A stretch of 49,784 bases of DNA from Candidatus Saccharicenans sp. (GCA_026414545.1 JAOAIU010000033.1:1-49784); one strand, 5' to 3'; positions 7,649 to 16,539 are shown, counted from the first letter of the stretch. Made by a program: numbers and translations. The notes: generated by a model from the sequence alone, not told the origin.

Positions 7649-8441
7649 GCTCGCTCTCCTGCCAGACTACTTCTTCCAGGGAAAAGACCGGGCCGTCCTG
7701 GCAGACCTTGAGGTATTTTTCCTGGTCGTTCCTGCGGATTTTTTTTACGCAGCCCCAGCAGGCGCCAAAGCCACAACCCATCATCGATTCCAGAGAAAAC
7801 TCGGCCTTGAGGTTCTCCAGACGGCAGATTTCAGCCAGCTTTTCCATCATCGGCACAGGCCCGCAGGCATAAAGATAAGCGGGCCTTCTTTTCTTTAATT
7901 CCGCTTCTACCAGTGAGGTAACGAACCCAGGGGAGCCGATGCTGCCGTCGTCGGTAGAAATCAGGACTTCAAAACCGTCGGCCCGCAGTCTGTCCTTGAG
8001 CGGCAGGTCGGTTCCACTCCGGCCGCCGTAAAAAATTATCGGCCTGGCCCCGGAAGCCCTGAGCTCCCTGGCCAGGTAATAAAGCGGAGCTATTCCCCGG
8101 CCGCCGCCCACGCAGAAAACTTCATTGCCCCTGAGTTCAGGTCGGATGGTGAAACCGTTCCCGAGTGGACCCAGGATATCGAGCTGCTGTCCTGTTTTTT
8201 TCATTGAGAGCAACCTGGTGCCTTCTCCGGCAACCTGGAAGAAAATCTGGACATGGGGGCCCTGGGCCTGGTGCAGACTTATCGGTCGCCGGAGCAGCGG
8301 CTGGCTGGTCTCGGAGACTCTGATCATTAGAAACTGACCTGGACGGGCCTGGCAGGCGATTTGGGGTGACTCCAGGGTGAATAAAAAATAATCATCCCAG
8401 CTCTCAACTGCGACCAGCCTGGCCTGTCTGTCTATGACCAT
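7641..8441 (-). CDS. pyrK: Dihydroorotate dehydrogenase electron transfer subunit
   Basis: A 266-residue iron-sulfur flavoprotein partner of PyrD. The N-terminal ferredoxin-reductase-type barrel has the FAD motif RRPISLHQ. An NAD-binding domain follows, with GGGRGIAPL. Near the C-terminus the cysteines in GCGFGACWGC and a further Cys in KVCQDGPVF form the 2Fe-2S site. The ribosome site is weak (AGGGCAAG). It is the first gene of pyrK-pyrD, which is transcribed from the promoter at 8487-8515. Confidence 0.95.
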   Translation of the reverse strand: MVIDRQARLVAVESWDDYFLFTLESPQIACQARPGQFLMIRVSETSQPLLRRPISLHQAQGPHVQIFFQVAGEGTRLLSMKKTGQQLDILGPLGNGFTIRPELRGNEVFCVGGGRGIAPLYYLARELRASGARPIIFYGGRSGTDLPLKDRLRADGFEVLISTDDGSIGSPGFVTSLVEAELKKRRPAYLYACGPVPMMEKLAEICRLENLKAEFSLESMMGCGFGACWGCVKKIRRNDQEKYLKVCQDGPVFSLEEVVWQESEHG

Positions 8442-8486
8442 CTTGCCCTGTTCTGAAAATTATTGAAGTTCGAAGCTTTCCCGAAT

Positions 8487-8515
8487 TAAATACCAGAAAA
8501 ATGGCTTAATGGCAA
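8487..8515 (-). promoter_or_regulatory. pyrK-pyrD promoter
   Basis: On the minus strand TTGCCA, a 17-base spacer, then TATTTA, ending about 45 bases before the pyrK start. It has the same -35 box as pyrF. I see no PyrR-type attenuator in the leader. Confidence 0.5.
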
Positions 8516-8638
8516 ATCTTATCTTCCGGTCAGGTCGGCTCTTGGTAGTCACCCGGTGGTTAAGCCAAACTTTCGTTTCTTATTGACGGGAGAAAGTCGT
8601 GGACTCAGGAAATGGCCTGAGGCGCAACGAACAAAAAG

Positions 8639-8667
8639 TTGTTTTAGTCCGGGCGATTTCTTATAAT
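8639..8667 (+). promoter_or_regulatory. Promoter of the aminotransferase operon
   Basis: TTGTTT (8639-8644), a 17-base spacer, then TATAAT (8662-8667). The leader holds AGGAGGA before the ATG at 8702. Confidence 0.65.
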
Positions 8668-8701
8668 TATCACTAATCATAATTTCCAGGAGGACTCATC
8701 C

Positions 8702-9898
8702 ATGTTTATATCCCGTCGGGCGAAAGAAATACAGGCTTCGCCCATTCGCAAGCTTAAACCCTTTGCCGACGAAGCCAAGAAAAGGGGAATTCATATTTTT
8801 CACCTGAATATCGGCGACCCCGACATCCCGACCCCGGAGCCAATAATCAAAGCCTTTCACCGGTACAACGGGCCAATCCTGGGCTACGGACCTTCCCAGG
8901 GATTTGAGGAACTGCGGCAGGCCATAGCTGATTATTTTGGCGGTTATGGTATCGGACTTTCGGCCGATAACGTCCTGATTACCATCGGTGGTTCGGAAGC
9001 CATCCATTTTTCCTTCTCAGTGGTGGCCGATCCCGGAGACGAGATCATCATACCTGAACCCTTTTACACCAACTACAATGGTTATGCCACCTTTGCCGAC
9101 GTCAGAATTGTTCCCCTGCCGCTCAAGGTAGAGGATGGCTTCAGGTTGCCTCCGAAAGAGCAGATTGAAGCCCTGATCACCCCCCGGACCAGAGCCATTT
9201 TGCTGTGTTCACCCAATAACCCCACCGGAACTGTCTATACCGGGGAAGAGCTTTCCAGAGTGGTGGAGCTGGTAAAAAAGCATGACCTGTTCCTGATCGG
9301 CGACGAAGTCTACAAGGAGTTTGTCTATGATGGCCTGAGCCACAAGAGCATCCTGGAATTCGCTGAAATCGAAGACCGGGTGATCGTGGTCGACAGCATT
9401 TCCAAGCGTTTCAGCTGTTGTGGAGCCCGGATTGGCGCGGTGGTTACCAGGAACCAGGAAATCTATCAGGCCATCCTGAAATTTGCCCAGGCCCGGCTCT
9501 GCCCGCCGTCGGTGGAACAGTATGCCGCCCTGACCGCCTACCGCATGGGCATGGATTACTTTGGCCCGATCAGGGAAGAATACCAGAGGCGCCGGAACGT
9601 CCTGTATGAGGGCCTGTCTTCCATTCCAGGGGTTTTCCTCAGGAAGCCCCAGGGCGCATTTTACGTAATCTGCCGCCTGCCAGTTAAAGACTCCGAACAT
9701 TTTGCGGAATGGATGCTGACCGATTTTTCATACGATAATAAAACGGTCATGGTGGCTCCCGGGCCGGGTTTTTACGCCACTCCGGGCCGCGGGCAGGATG
9801 AGGTGAGAATCGCTTACGTCCTTAAAGAAGCGGACCTGGTGGCAGCCATTGAAATCCTGCGCCGGGGCCTGGAGAAATACCAGAAGCTTTACGGCTGA
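8702..9898 (+). CDS. Class I/II PLP-dependent aminotransferase (aspartate aminotransferase type)
   Basis: A 398-residue fold-type I enzyme. The N-terminus HLNIGDPDIPTPEPI is the substrate loop, and CSPNNPTGTVYTGEEL is the central cofactor and substrate motif. GDEVYKEF contains the Asp that binds the pyridine nitrogen. The Schiff-base Lys lies in VVDSISKRFSCCGARIG. A terminal APGPGFYATPGRGQDEVRIAY gives the Arg that binds the substrate carboxylate. Such enzymes transfer amino groups from Asp, Ala or aromatic amino acids to 2-oxoglutarate; the exact substrate is not clear. A strong AGGAGGA site defines the start. Six bases separate it from the rhodanese gene, so the two are co-transcribed. Confidence 0.92.
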   Translation: MFISRRAKEIQASPIRKLKPFADEAKKRGIHIFHLNIGDPDIPTPEPIIKAFHRYNGPILGYGPSQGFEELRQAIADYFGGYGIGLSADNVLITIGGSEAIHFSFSVVADPGDEIIIPEPFYTNYNGYATFADVRIVPLPLKVEDGFRLPPKEQIEALITPRTRAILLCSPNNPTGTVYTGEELSRVVELVKKHDLFLIGDEVYKEFVYDGLSHKSILEFAEIEDRVIVVDSISKRFSCCGARIGAVVTRNQEIYQAILKFAQARLCPPSVEQYAALTAYRMGMDYFGPIREEYQRRRNVLYEGLSSIPGVFLRKPQGAFYVICRLPVKDSEHFAEWMLTDFSYDNKTVMVAPGPGFYATPGRGQDEVRIAYVLKEADLVAAIEILRRGLEKYQKLYG

Positions 9899-9904
9899 TT
9901 CTGG

Positions 9905-10411
9905 ATGAACCTGAAACAGATTCTCGGGGACAGGGAAACCTGGAAGGGAATTTTCATCATCCTGGCCCTGTCGCTGGCCATAGGGGCAGTCAGTAACCTG
10001 AGTCTTATAAAGAAATTCCTGCAAGGCGAATTCCGGCAGGCTTTTATCGCCAGGGATTCTTATCCAGGTCTGGTTTTCATTACCAGGCTAGAAGTTGAAG
10101 ACCTCTGGCATAACCAGTTAGCCACTATTGTCGATAGCCGTTCCGTTTCAGAATTCAAGCGTGGCCACATCCCGGGAGCAATCTCTGTTCCCCTGGAAGA
10201 GGTCAGAAGCGGAAATTTCGGGCTCTTAGATAGGATACCTCCCGGGCGACCGCTGGTCATCTACTGTGAAGGGGGAGACTGCCTGACCAGTCTTAACCTG
10301 GCCCGTCTTCTGCACGAACGAGGCTTCCGCGATCTCCGGGTATTCGCTGGAGGCTGGGAAGAGTGGCTGGCAGCCGGGCTGCCCGTGGAAAAAGAAGATG
10401 ACAGTCTTTAA
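9905..10411 (+). CDS. Membrane-anchored rhodanese-domain protein
   Basis: A 168-residue protein with one N-terminal membrane segment (about residues 16-34) and a single rhodanese domain (about 60-165). The domain has the start motif VDSRSVSEFKRGHIPGAI and the active-site loop YCEGGDCLTS, with the sulfur-carrying Cys presumably the first Cys of that loop. Rhodaneses carry persulfide sulfur or act in thiol redox chemistry; this one would sit at the membrane face. It overlaps the following MauE/DoxX gene by 14 bases, which suggests a shared job in thiol or sulfur handling. Confidence 0.88.
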   Translation: MNLKQILGDRETWKGIFIILALSLAIGAVSNLSLIKKFLQGEFRQAFIARDSYPGLVFITRLEVEDLWHNQLATIVDSRSVSEFKRGHIPGAISVPLEEVRSGNFGLLDRIPPGRPLVIYCEGGDCLTSLNLARLLHERGFRDLRVFAGGWEEWLAAGLPVEKEDDSL

Positions 10412-10850
10412 GAATAGATATTTTCTTCAACTCCTGCGATTTATAGTCGGCGGGGTCTTTATCTGGGCGGCTGTCACCAAGATTGCCGACCCGCTGGCCT
10501 TCGCCCAGGATGTCAGGAATTACCGCCTGGTGGGCCAGGCCTTGAGTTTTCTGACCGCCATCATTCTGCCCTGGGTAGAGCTCATAGCCGGAATCTGCCT
10601 GATCATCGGCATCTTCCCGCGTTCAGCGGCCTTGATGATCAGTGTTCTGCTACTTTTTTTCATCATCCTGGTGGCGGTGACCATGCTTCGAGGAATCGAT
10701 GTCGACTGCGGTTGTTTCGGAACCTTCAGCCGCAAAGCCGACCTCTGGTTGATCCTGGAAGATTCCCTCTGGCTGGTCATGTCTCTGGTCTTGCTTTTTT
10801 CTCCGGCCAATGAATTCTGCTGGCTTAAGGCAACGAAAAAAACCTTTTAG
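10398..10850 (+). CDS. MauE/DoxX-family membrane protein
   Basis: A 150-residue protein with four membrane segments (about residues 10-30, 50-70, 75-95 and 118-140). It carries the MauE/DoxX hallmark VDCGCFGTFS between segments three and four, a paired-Cys motif thought to take part in quinone- or thiol-linked redox. MauE itself helps form disulfides in methylamine dehydrogenase; no mau structural gene is present here. The start overlaps the rhodanese gene by 14 bases. Together the two genes look like a small membrane thiol-redox module added to an aminotransferase operon. Confidence 0.85.
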   Translation: MTVFKNRYFLQLLRFIVGGVFIWAAVTKIADPLAFAQDVRNYRLVGQALSFLTAIILPWVELIAGICLIIGIFPRSAALMISVLLLFFIILVAVTMLRGIDVDCGCFGTFSRKADLWLILEDSLWLVMSLVLLFSPANEFCWLKATKKTF

Positions 10851-10888
10851 TTTAATCTGATATTTTATATATCTGTCAGCAGCCATCC

Positions 10889-10917
10889 TTGAAATTTTGG
10901 CTCTGAAAGTGTATATT
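10889..10917 (+). promoter_or_regulatory. ppdK promoter
   Basis: TTGAAA (10889-10894), a 17-base spacer, then TATATT (10912-10917), about 38 bases before the ppdK ATG. Confidence 0.65.
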
Positions 10918-10955
10918 TTCTTGAATTTACTTGAGCCTTAGAAGGAGTGAGTGTT

Positions 10956-13766
10956 ATGGCAAAAAAATATGTTTATTTCTTCGGACCCGGAGTGGCTGAA
11001 GGCAACAAAGATATGAAGGACATTCTCGGCGGCAAGGGAGCCAACCTGGCCGAGATGGCCGGTATCGGCCTGCCGGTTCCTCCCGGTTTTACCATTTCCA
11101 CGGAAGTCTGCAACCTGTTCTTTAAGGCAGGAAACAAGCTTCCGAAGGACGTAGAACAGCAGGTGATGACCGCCCTTAAGAGGCTGGAAAAAGCGGCCGG
11201 GCTGAAATTCGGCGACCCGGCCAACCCGCTCCTGGTTTCGGTCAGGTCAGGTGCCAAGTTCAGCATGCCCGGAATGATGGACACCATTCTGAACCTGGGA
11301 CTGAATGACCGGACGGTTGAGGGCCTGGCCCGCAAGACCGGAAACCGGCGCTTTGCCCTGGATTGCTACCGCCGCCTGATACACATGTTCGGCGATGTGG
11401 TTCTTGATATTCCCAAGAAGAAATTCGAAGAAATTCTCAGGGCCAGGAAGGAAGCCAGTCAGGTTCAGTATGACCACGAACTTACCGACCAGATGCTGGA
11501 AGAGGTGATAGCCGGTTACAAGAAACTGGTGGCAGCCGAAACCGGACGCGAATTTCCCCAGGATGTCCTGGAGCAGCTGAAGCTGGCCATCGCTGCCGTC
11601 TTCAAGTCCTGGCACAATCCCAGGGCCATTACCTACCGCCGCAAATACCACATTCCCGATTATCTCGGTACCGCGGTTAACGTCCAGCAGATGGTCTTCG
11701 GCAACTATGGCCCGACTTCGGCTACCGGTGTTGGCTTTACCCGCAATCCGGCTACTGGAGAAAAAGAACTTTATGGTGAATACCTGGTAAACGCCCAGGG
11801 CGAAGATGTCGTGGCCGGCATCAGGACCCCATCCCCGCTGAAGAACCTGGAAAAGGAAATGCCCGCAGTTTTCAAACAGCTGGTGTCTGTGGTCAAGAGA
11901 CTGGAAAAGCACTACGGCGACGTCCAGGATTTTGAGTTCACCATCCAGGAAGGTAAGCTCTATATGCTCCAGACCAGGAATGGCAAGAGAACCGGCATGG
12001 CCGCGGTCAAGATTGCCGTGGACCTGGTTGAGGAAGGCTTAATCACCAGGGAACAAGCCCTGCTCAAGGTTGAACCGGAAGCCCTGAATCAGTTGCTCCA
12101 TCCCATCTTTGACCTTCAGGAAAAAGCCAAGCATCCAGTCCTGGCCAAGGGCCTGGCCGCCTCGCCCGGTGCGGCCACCGGTCAGATCGTTTTTACGGCC
12201 AACGAGGCCGTGGCCTGGGCCAAGGAAGGCAAAAAAGTAATCCTGGTCAGGGAAGAGACCTCGCCCGACGATATCCACGGCATGAGTGCTTCCCAGGGCA
12301 TTCTGACCGCCACCGGTGGTATGACCTCCCATGCGGCCGTGGTCGGGCGGCAGATGGGCAAGCCGGCGGTGGTCGGCTGCGGCAGCATCAAGGTTCATGA
12401 AGAGGAGAAAGCCTTTTACATCGACGGCCGTAAGTTCAGCGAGGGACAGTGGGTTTCCATTGACGGCTCGACCGGCGAGGTGCTGGAGGGTGAAATTCCC
12501 ACCAAGCCATCGGAGATTTTGCAGGTGGTCAAGGGCAGCCTGAAGCCCGAAGAGTCCAGGCTTTACCAGTATTTTGCCAAGCTTCTTTCCTGGGCCGATA
12601 AATCAAGGAAGTTGAGGGTCAGGGCTAATTCCGATACCCCGGCCGACGCCAGAGTGGCCTTCGCTTTTGGAGCTGAAGGTATCGGACTGGCCCGAACCGA
12701 ACACATGTTCTTCGGCCCCGAGCGCCTGCCCATTGTCAAGGAAATGATCATGGCTGAGAGCGAAGAGGACAGGCGCCAGGCCCTGGCTAAGCTGCTGCCG
12801 TTCCAGAAGCAGGATTTCTACGAGTTCTTCAAGGAAATGAAGGGCCATCCGGTGACCATCAGGACCATCGACCCCCCGCTCCATGAATTCCTTCCGAAAA
12901 GAGAAGACCTGATGGTCGAGCTGGCCGTGCTCAAAGCCACCGGCGGTTCACTGGAAAAAATCGCCGAGCTGGAGAAACTCCTGGCCCGGGTGAAAGCCCT
13001 GTCCGAGTTCAATCCCATGCTCGGTCACCGCGGGTGCCGACTTGGCATTACCTACCCGGAGATAACCGAAATGCAGGCCCAGGCCATATTTGAGGCGGCC
13101 TGCGAGTTAACAAAGGAAGGATACAAGGTCTTTCCTGAAATCATGATTCCGCTGGTGGGTGATGTCCTGGAACTGGCCAACCAGAAAGCTATCGTTAACC
13201 GGGTGGCCGACGAGGTTATGAAGAAATACGGTGTGAAGTTCAGGTATACCGTGGGGACCATGGTGGAAATCCCCCGGGCGGCCCTGACTGCCGATGAAGT
13301 GGCCAGGGAAGCTGAATTCTTCTCCTTCGGCACCAACGACTTGACTCAGACCACCTATGGCATCTCCCGCGATGACAGCGCTAAGTTCCTGAATTTTTAT
13401 CTCAATCATGGAATCTGGCCCGATGATCCTTTCGAGACCCTGGACCAGAGGGGCGTCGGCCTGCTTATGAAGTGGGCAGTGGAAAAAGGCCGGGCTACCA
13501 GGCCAGACCTCAAAGTCGGCATCTGCGGGGTGCACGGAGGCGACCCCAGGTCCATTGTGTTCTGCCACCAGGTGGGACTCAATTATGTTAGCTGTTCTGC
13601 CTACCAGATTCCCATAGCCCGCCTGGCAGCGGCCCAGATAGCCATCCAGGAAAAGCTGGCCGGCGGTAAGGCTGTTTCCGGTAGAAAAACGGAAAAAAAG
13701 GCAACGGCCCGGAAAGCTAGGAAGGTTTCCCGAAATGGCCAGAAAAGCCGAAAAGCCCGGAAATAA
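10956..13766 (+). CDS. ppdK: Pyruvate, phosphate dikinase with a basic C-terminal tail
   Basis: A 936-residue enzyme that interconverts pyruvate + ATP + Pi and PEP + AMP + PPi. It has the N-terminal ATP-grasp domain (GGKGANLAEMA, SVRSGAKFSMPGMMDT), the swivelling phosphohistidine domain (GGMTSHAAVVGRQMG, catalytic His near residue 459), and the C-terminal PEP/pyruvate barrel ending in GICGVHGGDPRS, with the catalytic Cys. In most PPDKs that last motif reads CGEHGGD; here Val replaces Glu. The start is the ATG after AAGGAGTGAG; a GTG at 10947 touches the ribosome site and is unlikely. The last 34 residues are an unusual tail with 15 Lys/Arg and Ala/Ser, beyond the normal PPDK end. The gene is transcribed alone and ends in a strong terminator. 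Confidence 0.97.
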   Translation: MAKKYVYFFGPGVAEGNKDMKDILGGKGANLAEMAGIGLPVPPGFTISTEVCNLFFKAGNKLPKDVEQQVMTALKRLEKAAGLKFGDPANPLLVSVRSGAKFSMPGMMDTILNLGLNDRTVEGLARKTGNRRFALDCYRRLIHMFGDVVLDIPKKKFEEILRARKEASQVQYDHELTDQMLEEVIAGYKKLVAAETGREFPQDVLEQLKLAIAAVFKSWHNPRAITYRRKYHIPDYLGTAVNVQQMVFGNYGPTSATGVGFTRNPATGEKELYGEYLVNAQGEDVVAGIRTPSPLKNLEKEMPAVFKQLVSVVKRLEKHYGDVQDFEFTIQEGKLYMLQTRNGKRTGMAAVKIAVDLVEEGLITREQALLKVEPEALNQLLHPIFDLQEKAKHPVLAKGLAASPGAATGQIVFTANEAVAWAKEGKKVILVREETSPDDIHGMSASQGILTATGGMTSHAAVVGRQMGKPAVVGCGSIKVHEEEKAFYIDGRKFSEGQWVSIDGSTGEVLEGEIPTKPSEILQVVKGSLKPEESRLYQYFAKLLSWADKSRKLRVRANSDTPADARVAFAFGAEGIGLARTEHMFFGPERLPIVKEMIMAESEEDRRQALAKLLPFQKQDFYEFFKEMKGHPVTIRTIDPPLHEFLPKREDLMVELAVLKATGGSLEKIAELEKLLARVKALSEFNPMLGHRGCRLGITYPEITEMQAQAIFEAACELTKEGYKVFPEIMIPLVGDVLELANQKAIVNRVADEVMKKYGVKFRYTVGTMVEIPRAALTADEVAREAEFFSFGTNDLTQTTYGISRDDSAKFLNFYLNHGIWPDDPFETLDQRGVGLLMKWAVEKGRATRPDLKVGICGVHGGDPRSIVFCHQVGLNYVSCSAYQIPIARLAAAQIAIQEKLAGGKAVSGRKTEKKATARKARKVSRNGQKSRKARK

Positions 13767-13790
13767 GTAAATAAAGGAAACATCATTGAG

Positions 13791-13823
13791 CCCCGGACTG
13801 CGGCCAGTCCGGGGTTATTTTTT
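13791..13823 (+). terminator. Rho-independent terminator of ppdK
   Basis: CCCCGGACT (13791-13799), a 6-base loop, and AGTCCGGGG (13806-13814) form a perfect 9-pair stem, followed by TTATTTTTTAT. Confidence 0.92.
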
Positions 13824-13928
13824 ATCCCTGGAAAGTCCCCGGGGTTGACCATCCTGGCCTGGGTTTAAGGCCTGGTCATCTGAATTATTTTCTTTTATGA
13901 AGAGTAGTTTTCTGATATCCTGAAAAAA

Positions 13929-14918
13929 ATGGCAGACCTGGTCGGTACTATGCTAACCCTGCTGGGCTGGAAGCTGCCCTTCAAGTTTGTTTACAGCAAC
14001 GAATACTGGATGACCGACCTTGGCCATCACGTTTTTCCCGTCAAGAAGTACCGGCTTCTCTATGAGCGGGTGATTGCCCTCGGGGCTGGACCCGGGGATT
14101 TCATCCAGGCCAGGCCGGCCAGCGAAGAAGACCTGCTCCTGGTCCATACCCCGAAGTACCTCAAGAAGGTAATGAGCGGCAGCCTGTCCTCGGTCGAGCT
14201 TCAGGCCCTGGAAATGCCGTTCTCACTGGACGTAGTCAGATTTTTTCTGCTGATGACAGGCGGGACCATTCAGACGGTGGAGGAAGCGTTGAAGACAGGC
14301 CTGGCCGTCCACCTGGGAGGCGGGTTCCATCATGCCTTCCCCGACCACGGCGAGGGTTTTTGCCTGTTCAATGATGTGGCTGTGGCCATAGAAAAGATGA
14401 AAAAAACGGGCAAGATAAACCGGGCCCTCATCGTGGATTGCGACCTGCACCAGGGGAATGGCACGGCTTTCATTTTTGCCCGGAAAGATTATGTCTTCAC
14501 TTTTTCCATCCACCAGATGGACATCTACCCCTCGGAGAAGCCACCGAGCAGCCTGGATGTCGGTCTGTGGTCCGGCGATGACGACCTGGCCTACCTTCAG
14601 GCGCTCGGCCCCCATTTTCCCCGAATCTACGAGGACTTCAGACCGGATCTGGTCGTCTACCTGGCCGGGGCCGACCCTTACCGGAAGGATATGCTGAGCG
14701 GGCTGGACGTTTCGGCCGAGGCTTTGAGGAAGAGAGACCGGATCGTGATCGAAAATGCCAGGAAACTGAAAATACCGGTGGCTATCGTTCTGGGTGGAGG
14801 TTATACGGCTGAGGTCGAAGAAACGGTCGGGATTAACCTCAACACCATCAGGGTGGCCATAAAGGCTTCAAGGCGCAGGCCTTATTCTCTGGTGACTTCT
14901 TTGACCCAGTCTGAATAG
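13929..14918 (+). CDS. Histone deacetylase family (acetoin utilization-type) protein
   Basis: A 329-residue zinc hydrolase of the HDAC/AcuC/AphA superfamily. LGGGFHHAFPDHGEGFC contains the paired active-site His and the substrate pocket. VDCDLHQGNGT provides the Asp and His zinc ligands, and LAGADPYRKD the second Asp ligand. VLGGGY near the end is the conserved glycine loop. Bacterial members deacetylate proteins, polyamines or small molecules; the substrate cannot be told from sequence. No ribosome site stands before the ATG at 13929; instead TATCCT ends 7 bases upstream, so a leaderless message is possible. An ATG at 13950 is an alternative start. The 3' end overlaps cutA by 37 bases. Confidence 0.9.
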   Translation: MADLVGTMLTLLGWKLPFKFVYSNEYWMTDLGHHVFPVKKYRLLYERVIALGAGPGDFIQARPASEEDLLLVHTPKYLKKVMSGSLSSVELQALEMPFSLDVVRFFLLMTGGTIQTVEEALKTGLAVHLGGGFHHAFPDHGEGFCLFNDVAVAIEKMKKTGKINRALIVDCDLHQGNGTAFIFARKDYVFTFSIHQMDIYPSEKPPSSLDVGLWSGDDDLAYLQALGPHFPRIYEDFRPDLVVYLAGADPYRKDMLSGLDVSAEALRKRDRIVIENARKLKIPVAIVLGGGYTAEVEETVGINLNTIRVAIKASRRRPYSLVTSLTQSE

Positions 14919-15208
14919 GCCCGGCTGGCTGCCACTATCGGCGTGGCAATGATTTCAGGCACCTGGTAGGGGTGAACTTCCCTGATTTTTTTCTCAAGTT
15001 CGGCATACAACGAGGCCCGGGTCTTAATCAACATAACCACCTCGGCTTCTTCACAGGTTTTTTGTTCCCAGGTATAGAGTGAGGTGCCGGGAAGGATAGT
15101 GCAGCAGGCGGCCAGTTTATGTTCCAGTAAAATCCGGGCTACCTCGCTGGCTTTCTCCGGGCCGGGAAAGGTGGTTAGAACCAGCACCAGTGGCGTTTCT
15201 TCAGCCAT
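14882..15208 (-). CDS. cutA: Divalent cation tolerance protein CutA
   Basis: A 108-residue protein of the trimeric PII-like CutA1 fold. It carries LVLTTFPGPEKASEVARILLEH at the N-terminus, the conserved KLAACC followed by YTWEQK, and HPYQVPEIIATPI at the C-terminus. In E. coli cutA affects copper tolerance, though the biochemical role is unsettled. The ATG follows AGGAGTGAG with a long spacer and lies 9 bases after the stop of the M20 peptidase gene, so both are one transcript. Its end overlaps the HDAC gene on the opposite strand. Confidence 0.94.
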   Translation of the reverse strand: MAEETPLVLVLTTFPGPEKASEVARILLEHKLAACCTILPGTSLYTWEQKTCEEAEVVMLIKTRASLYAELEKKIREVHPYQVPEIIATPIVAASRAYSDWVKEVTRE

Positions 15209-15217
15209 TCTTCGGAC

Positions 15218-16456
15218 TCACTCCTGGACAAAGATGTGGGCAAACACTTTGGCGTCGCCCACCATGTTATCTATTATGCAGTATTCGTTGGGCATATGGG
15301 CGGTTTCGTCCAGCCTGGACCAGCAGGCCGCCGGGAATCCGGCCCGGCGGAAAAGGGCGGCCACGGTGCCGCCGCCGATGCCCATGGCCCGGGCTTCCCT
15401 GTGGTAAACGTCCCGGACTGCTTTCTTCAGGGCCTGGACCACGGGAGCCCGCGGTGAGGTGGGTGGAGCAGCCGGGGCTTTCTGGACGATTTCAATTTCA
15501 ATCTTAACCTTGAATTTCTTCTCGATGCCAGCGGCAATTTTCCCCGCCGTCTTCAGAACTTGGTCGACCTCGTAAAGAGGCAGAATCCGGCAGTCCATGT
15601 AAAACACATCTTCTCCGGGAATGGTATTGATGTTTGGCACGTTGGCCTCTTTTTTGGTCGGTTCGAAGGTGGAAATGGGCGGATTGAATAACCGCTCCTT
15701 TTTATCGAATATTTTGTACAGACTCTCAAGTTCGGTTATCAAGAAGCTGGCAGCCTTGAAGCTGTTGATTCCCTTTTCCGGGGTTGAGCCGTGAGCCTGC
15801 CGACCCAGTGTCCTGACCTTGAGCCAGAGGATGGACTTTTCGGCCACCTCGATCATCGTTCCGTGGCTGTTTCCGGCATCGGGGACTATGATCAGGTCGT
15901 CTTTCCTGAAGACCTCGGTATTGTTCAGCACGTACTCAATACCTTTTTTGCTTCCGGTTTCCTCGTCGGCCACCAGGACCAATCCGACGTCGTAGGAGGG
16001 TTTCAGGTTTTCGGCGATCAGGGCTTTAACCGCAAAGATGGAGGCCACCATGTCCTGCTGGTTATCCTCTACTCCGCGTCCGTAGATGCGACCCTTTTCC
16101 ACCCAGGCCTTGAACGGGTCTCCACGCCACTGGGATAGTTCTCCCGGCGGGACCACGTCCAGGTGGGACATGACCCAGATGGTTCGGCTGGAATTTAGCC
16201 CCCGGTATAAAGCCAGGATGTTGGGACGGTAACCGGAGGGAGCGTCCACGTCCGGTGCTTTGATGACCTTCAGGTCGGTAATACCATTCTGCCTCAGGTA
16301 GGCCTCGAGAAACTCGGCCTTCCTGGCTTCTCCCTCTCCCCCGCTGGCCGGAGCTATGGCCGGAATGGCGCAGAGCTTCATCTGAAGCTCGACCATCTGG
16401 TCGCGGAAACTTTCAAGCCTTTTGGCCAGGCGGTTGAAAACTCTCTTCTCAGGCAT
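15218..16456 (-). CDS. M20-family metallopeptidase / dipeptidase-like hydrolase
   Basis: A 412-residue di-zinc hydrolase. MSHLDVVPPGE holds the first His and the catalytic Asp. YGRGVEDNQQD gives the bridging Asp, and VLVADEETGSKKG the general-base Glu and the next metal Glu. An insertion domain for dimerisation follows, and IGGGTVAALFRRAG lies near the C-terminal His region. M20 enzymes cleave dipeptides, acyl-amino acids or related amides in the cytosol. The start at the ATG after GGAAGGAGTCGTTG is chosen over an upstream ATG at 16501, which lacks such a site. It is followed by cutA after 9 bases. Confidence 0.92.
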   Translation of the reverse strand: MPEKRVFNRLAKRLESFRDQMVELQMKLCAIPAIAPASGGEGEARKAEFLEAYLRQNGITDLKVIKAPDVDAPSGYRPNILALYRGLNSSRTIWVMSHLDVVPPGELSQWRGDPFKAWVEKGRIYGRGVEDNQQDMVASIFAVKALIAENLKPSYDVGLVLVADEETGSKKGIEYVLNNTEVFRKDDLIIVPDAGNSHGTMIEVAEKSILWLKVRTLGRQAHGSTPEKGINSFKAASFLITELESLYKIFDKKERLFNPPISTFEPTKKEANVPNINTIPGEDVFYMDCRILPLYEVDQVLKTAGKIAAGIEKKFKVKIEIEIVQKAPAAPPTSPRAPVVQALKKAVRDVYHREARAMGIGGGTVAALFRRAGFPAACWSRLDETAHMPNEYCIIDNMVGDAKVFAHIFVQE

Positions 16457-16502
16457 CAACGACTCCTTCCTGATATTGTATTTTAATGTTGATGATATCA
16501 CC

Positions 16503-16539
16503 AGGCCCGTCCTTAATTCAACAAGAAGTTGACGGGCCT
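16503..16539. repeat. Inverted repeat upstream of the M20 peptidase gene
   Basis: AGGCCCGTC (16503-16511) and GACGGGCCT (16531-16539) are perfect 9-base arms separated by 19 bases. No T tract follows on either strand, so it is not a standard terminator. It lies about 47 bases before the peptidase start and may act as an operator or a leader hairpin. Confidence 0.5.
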
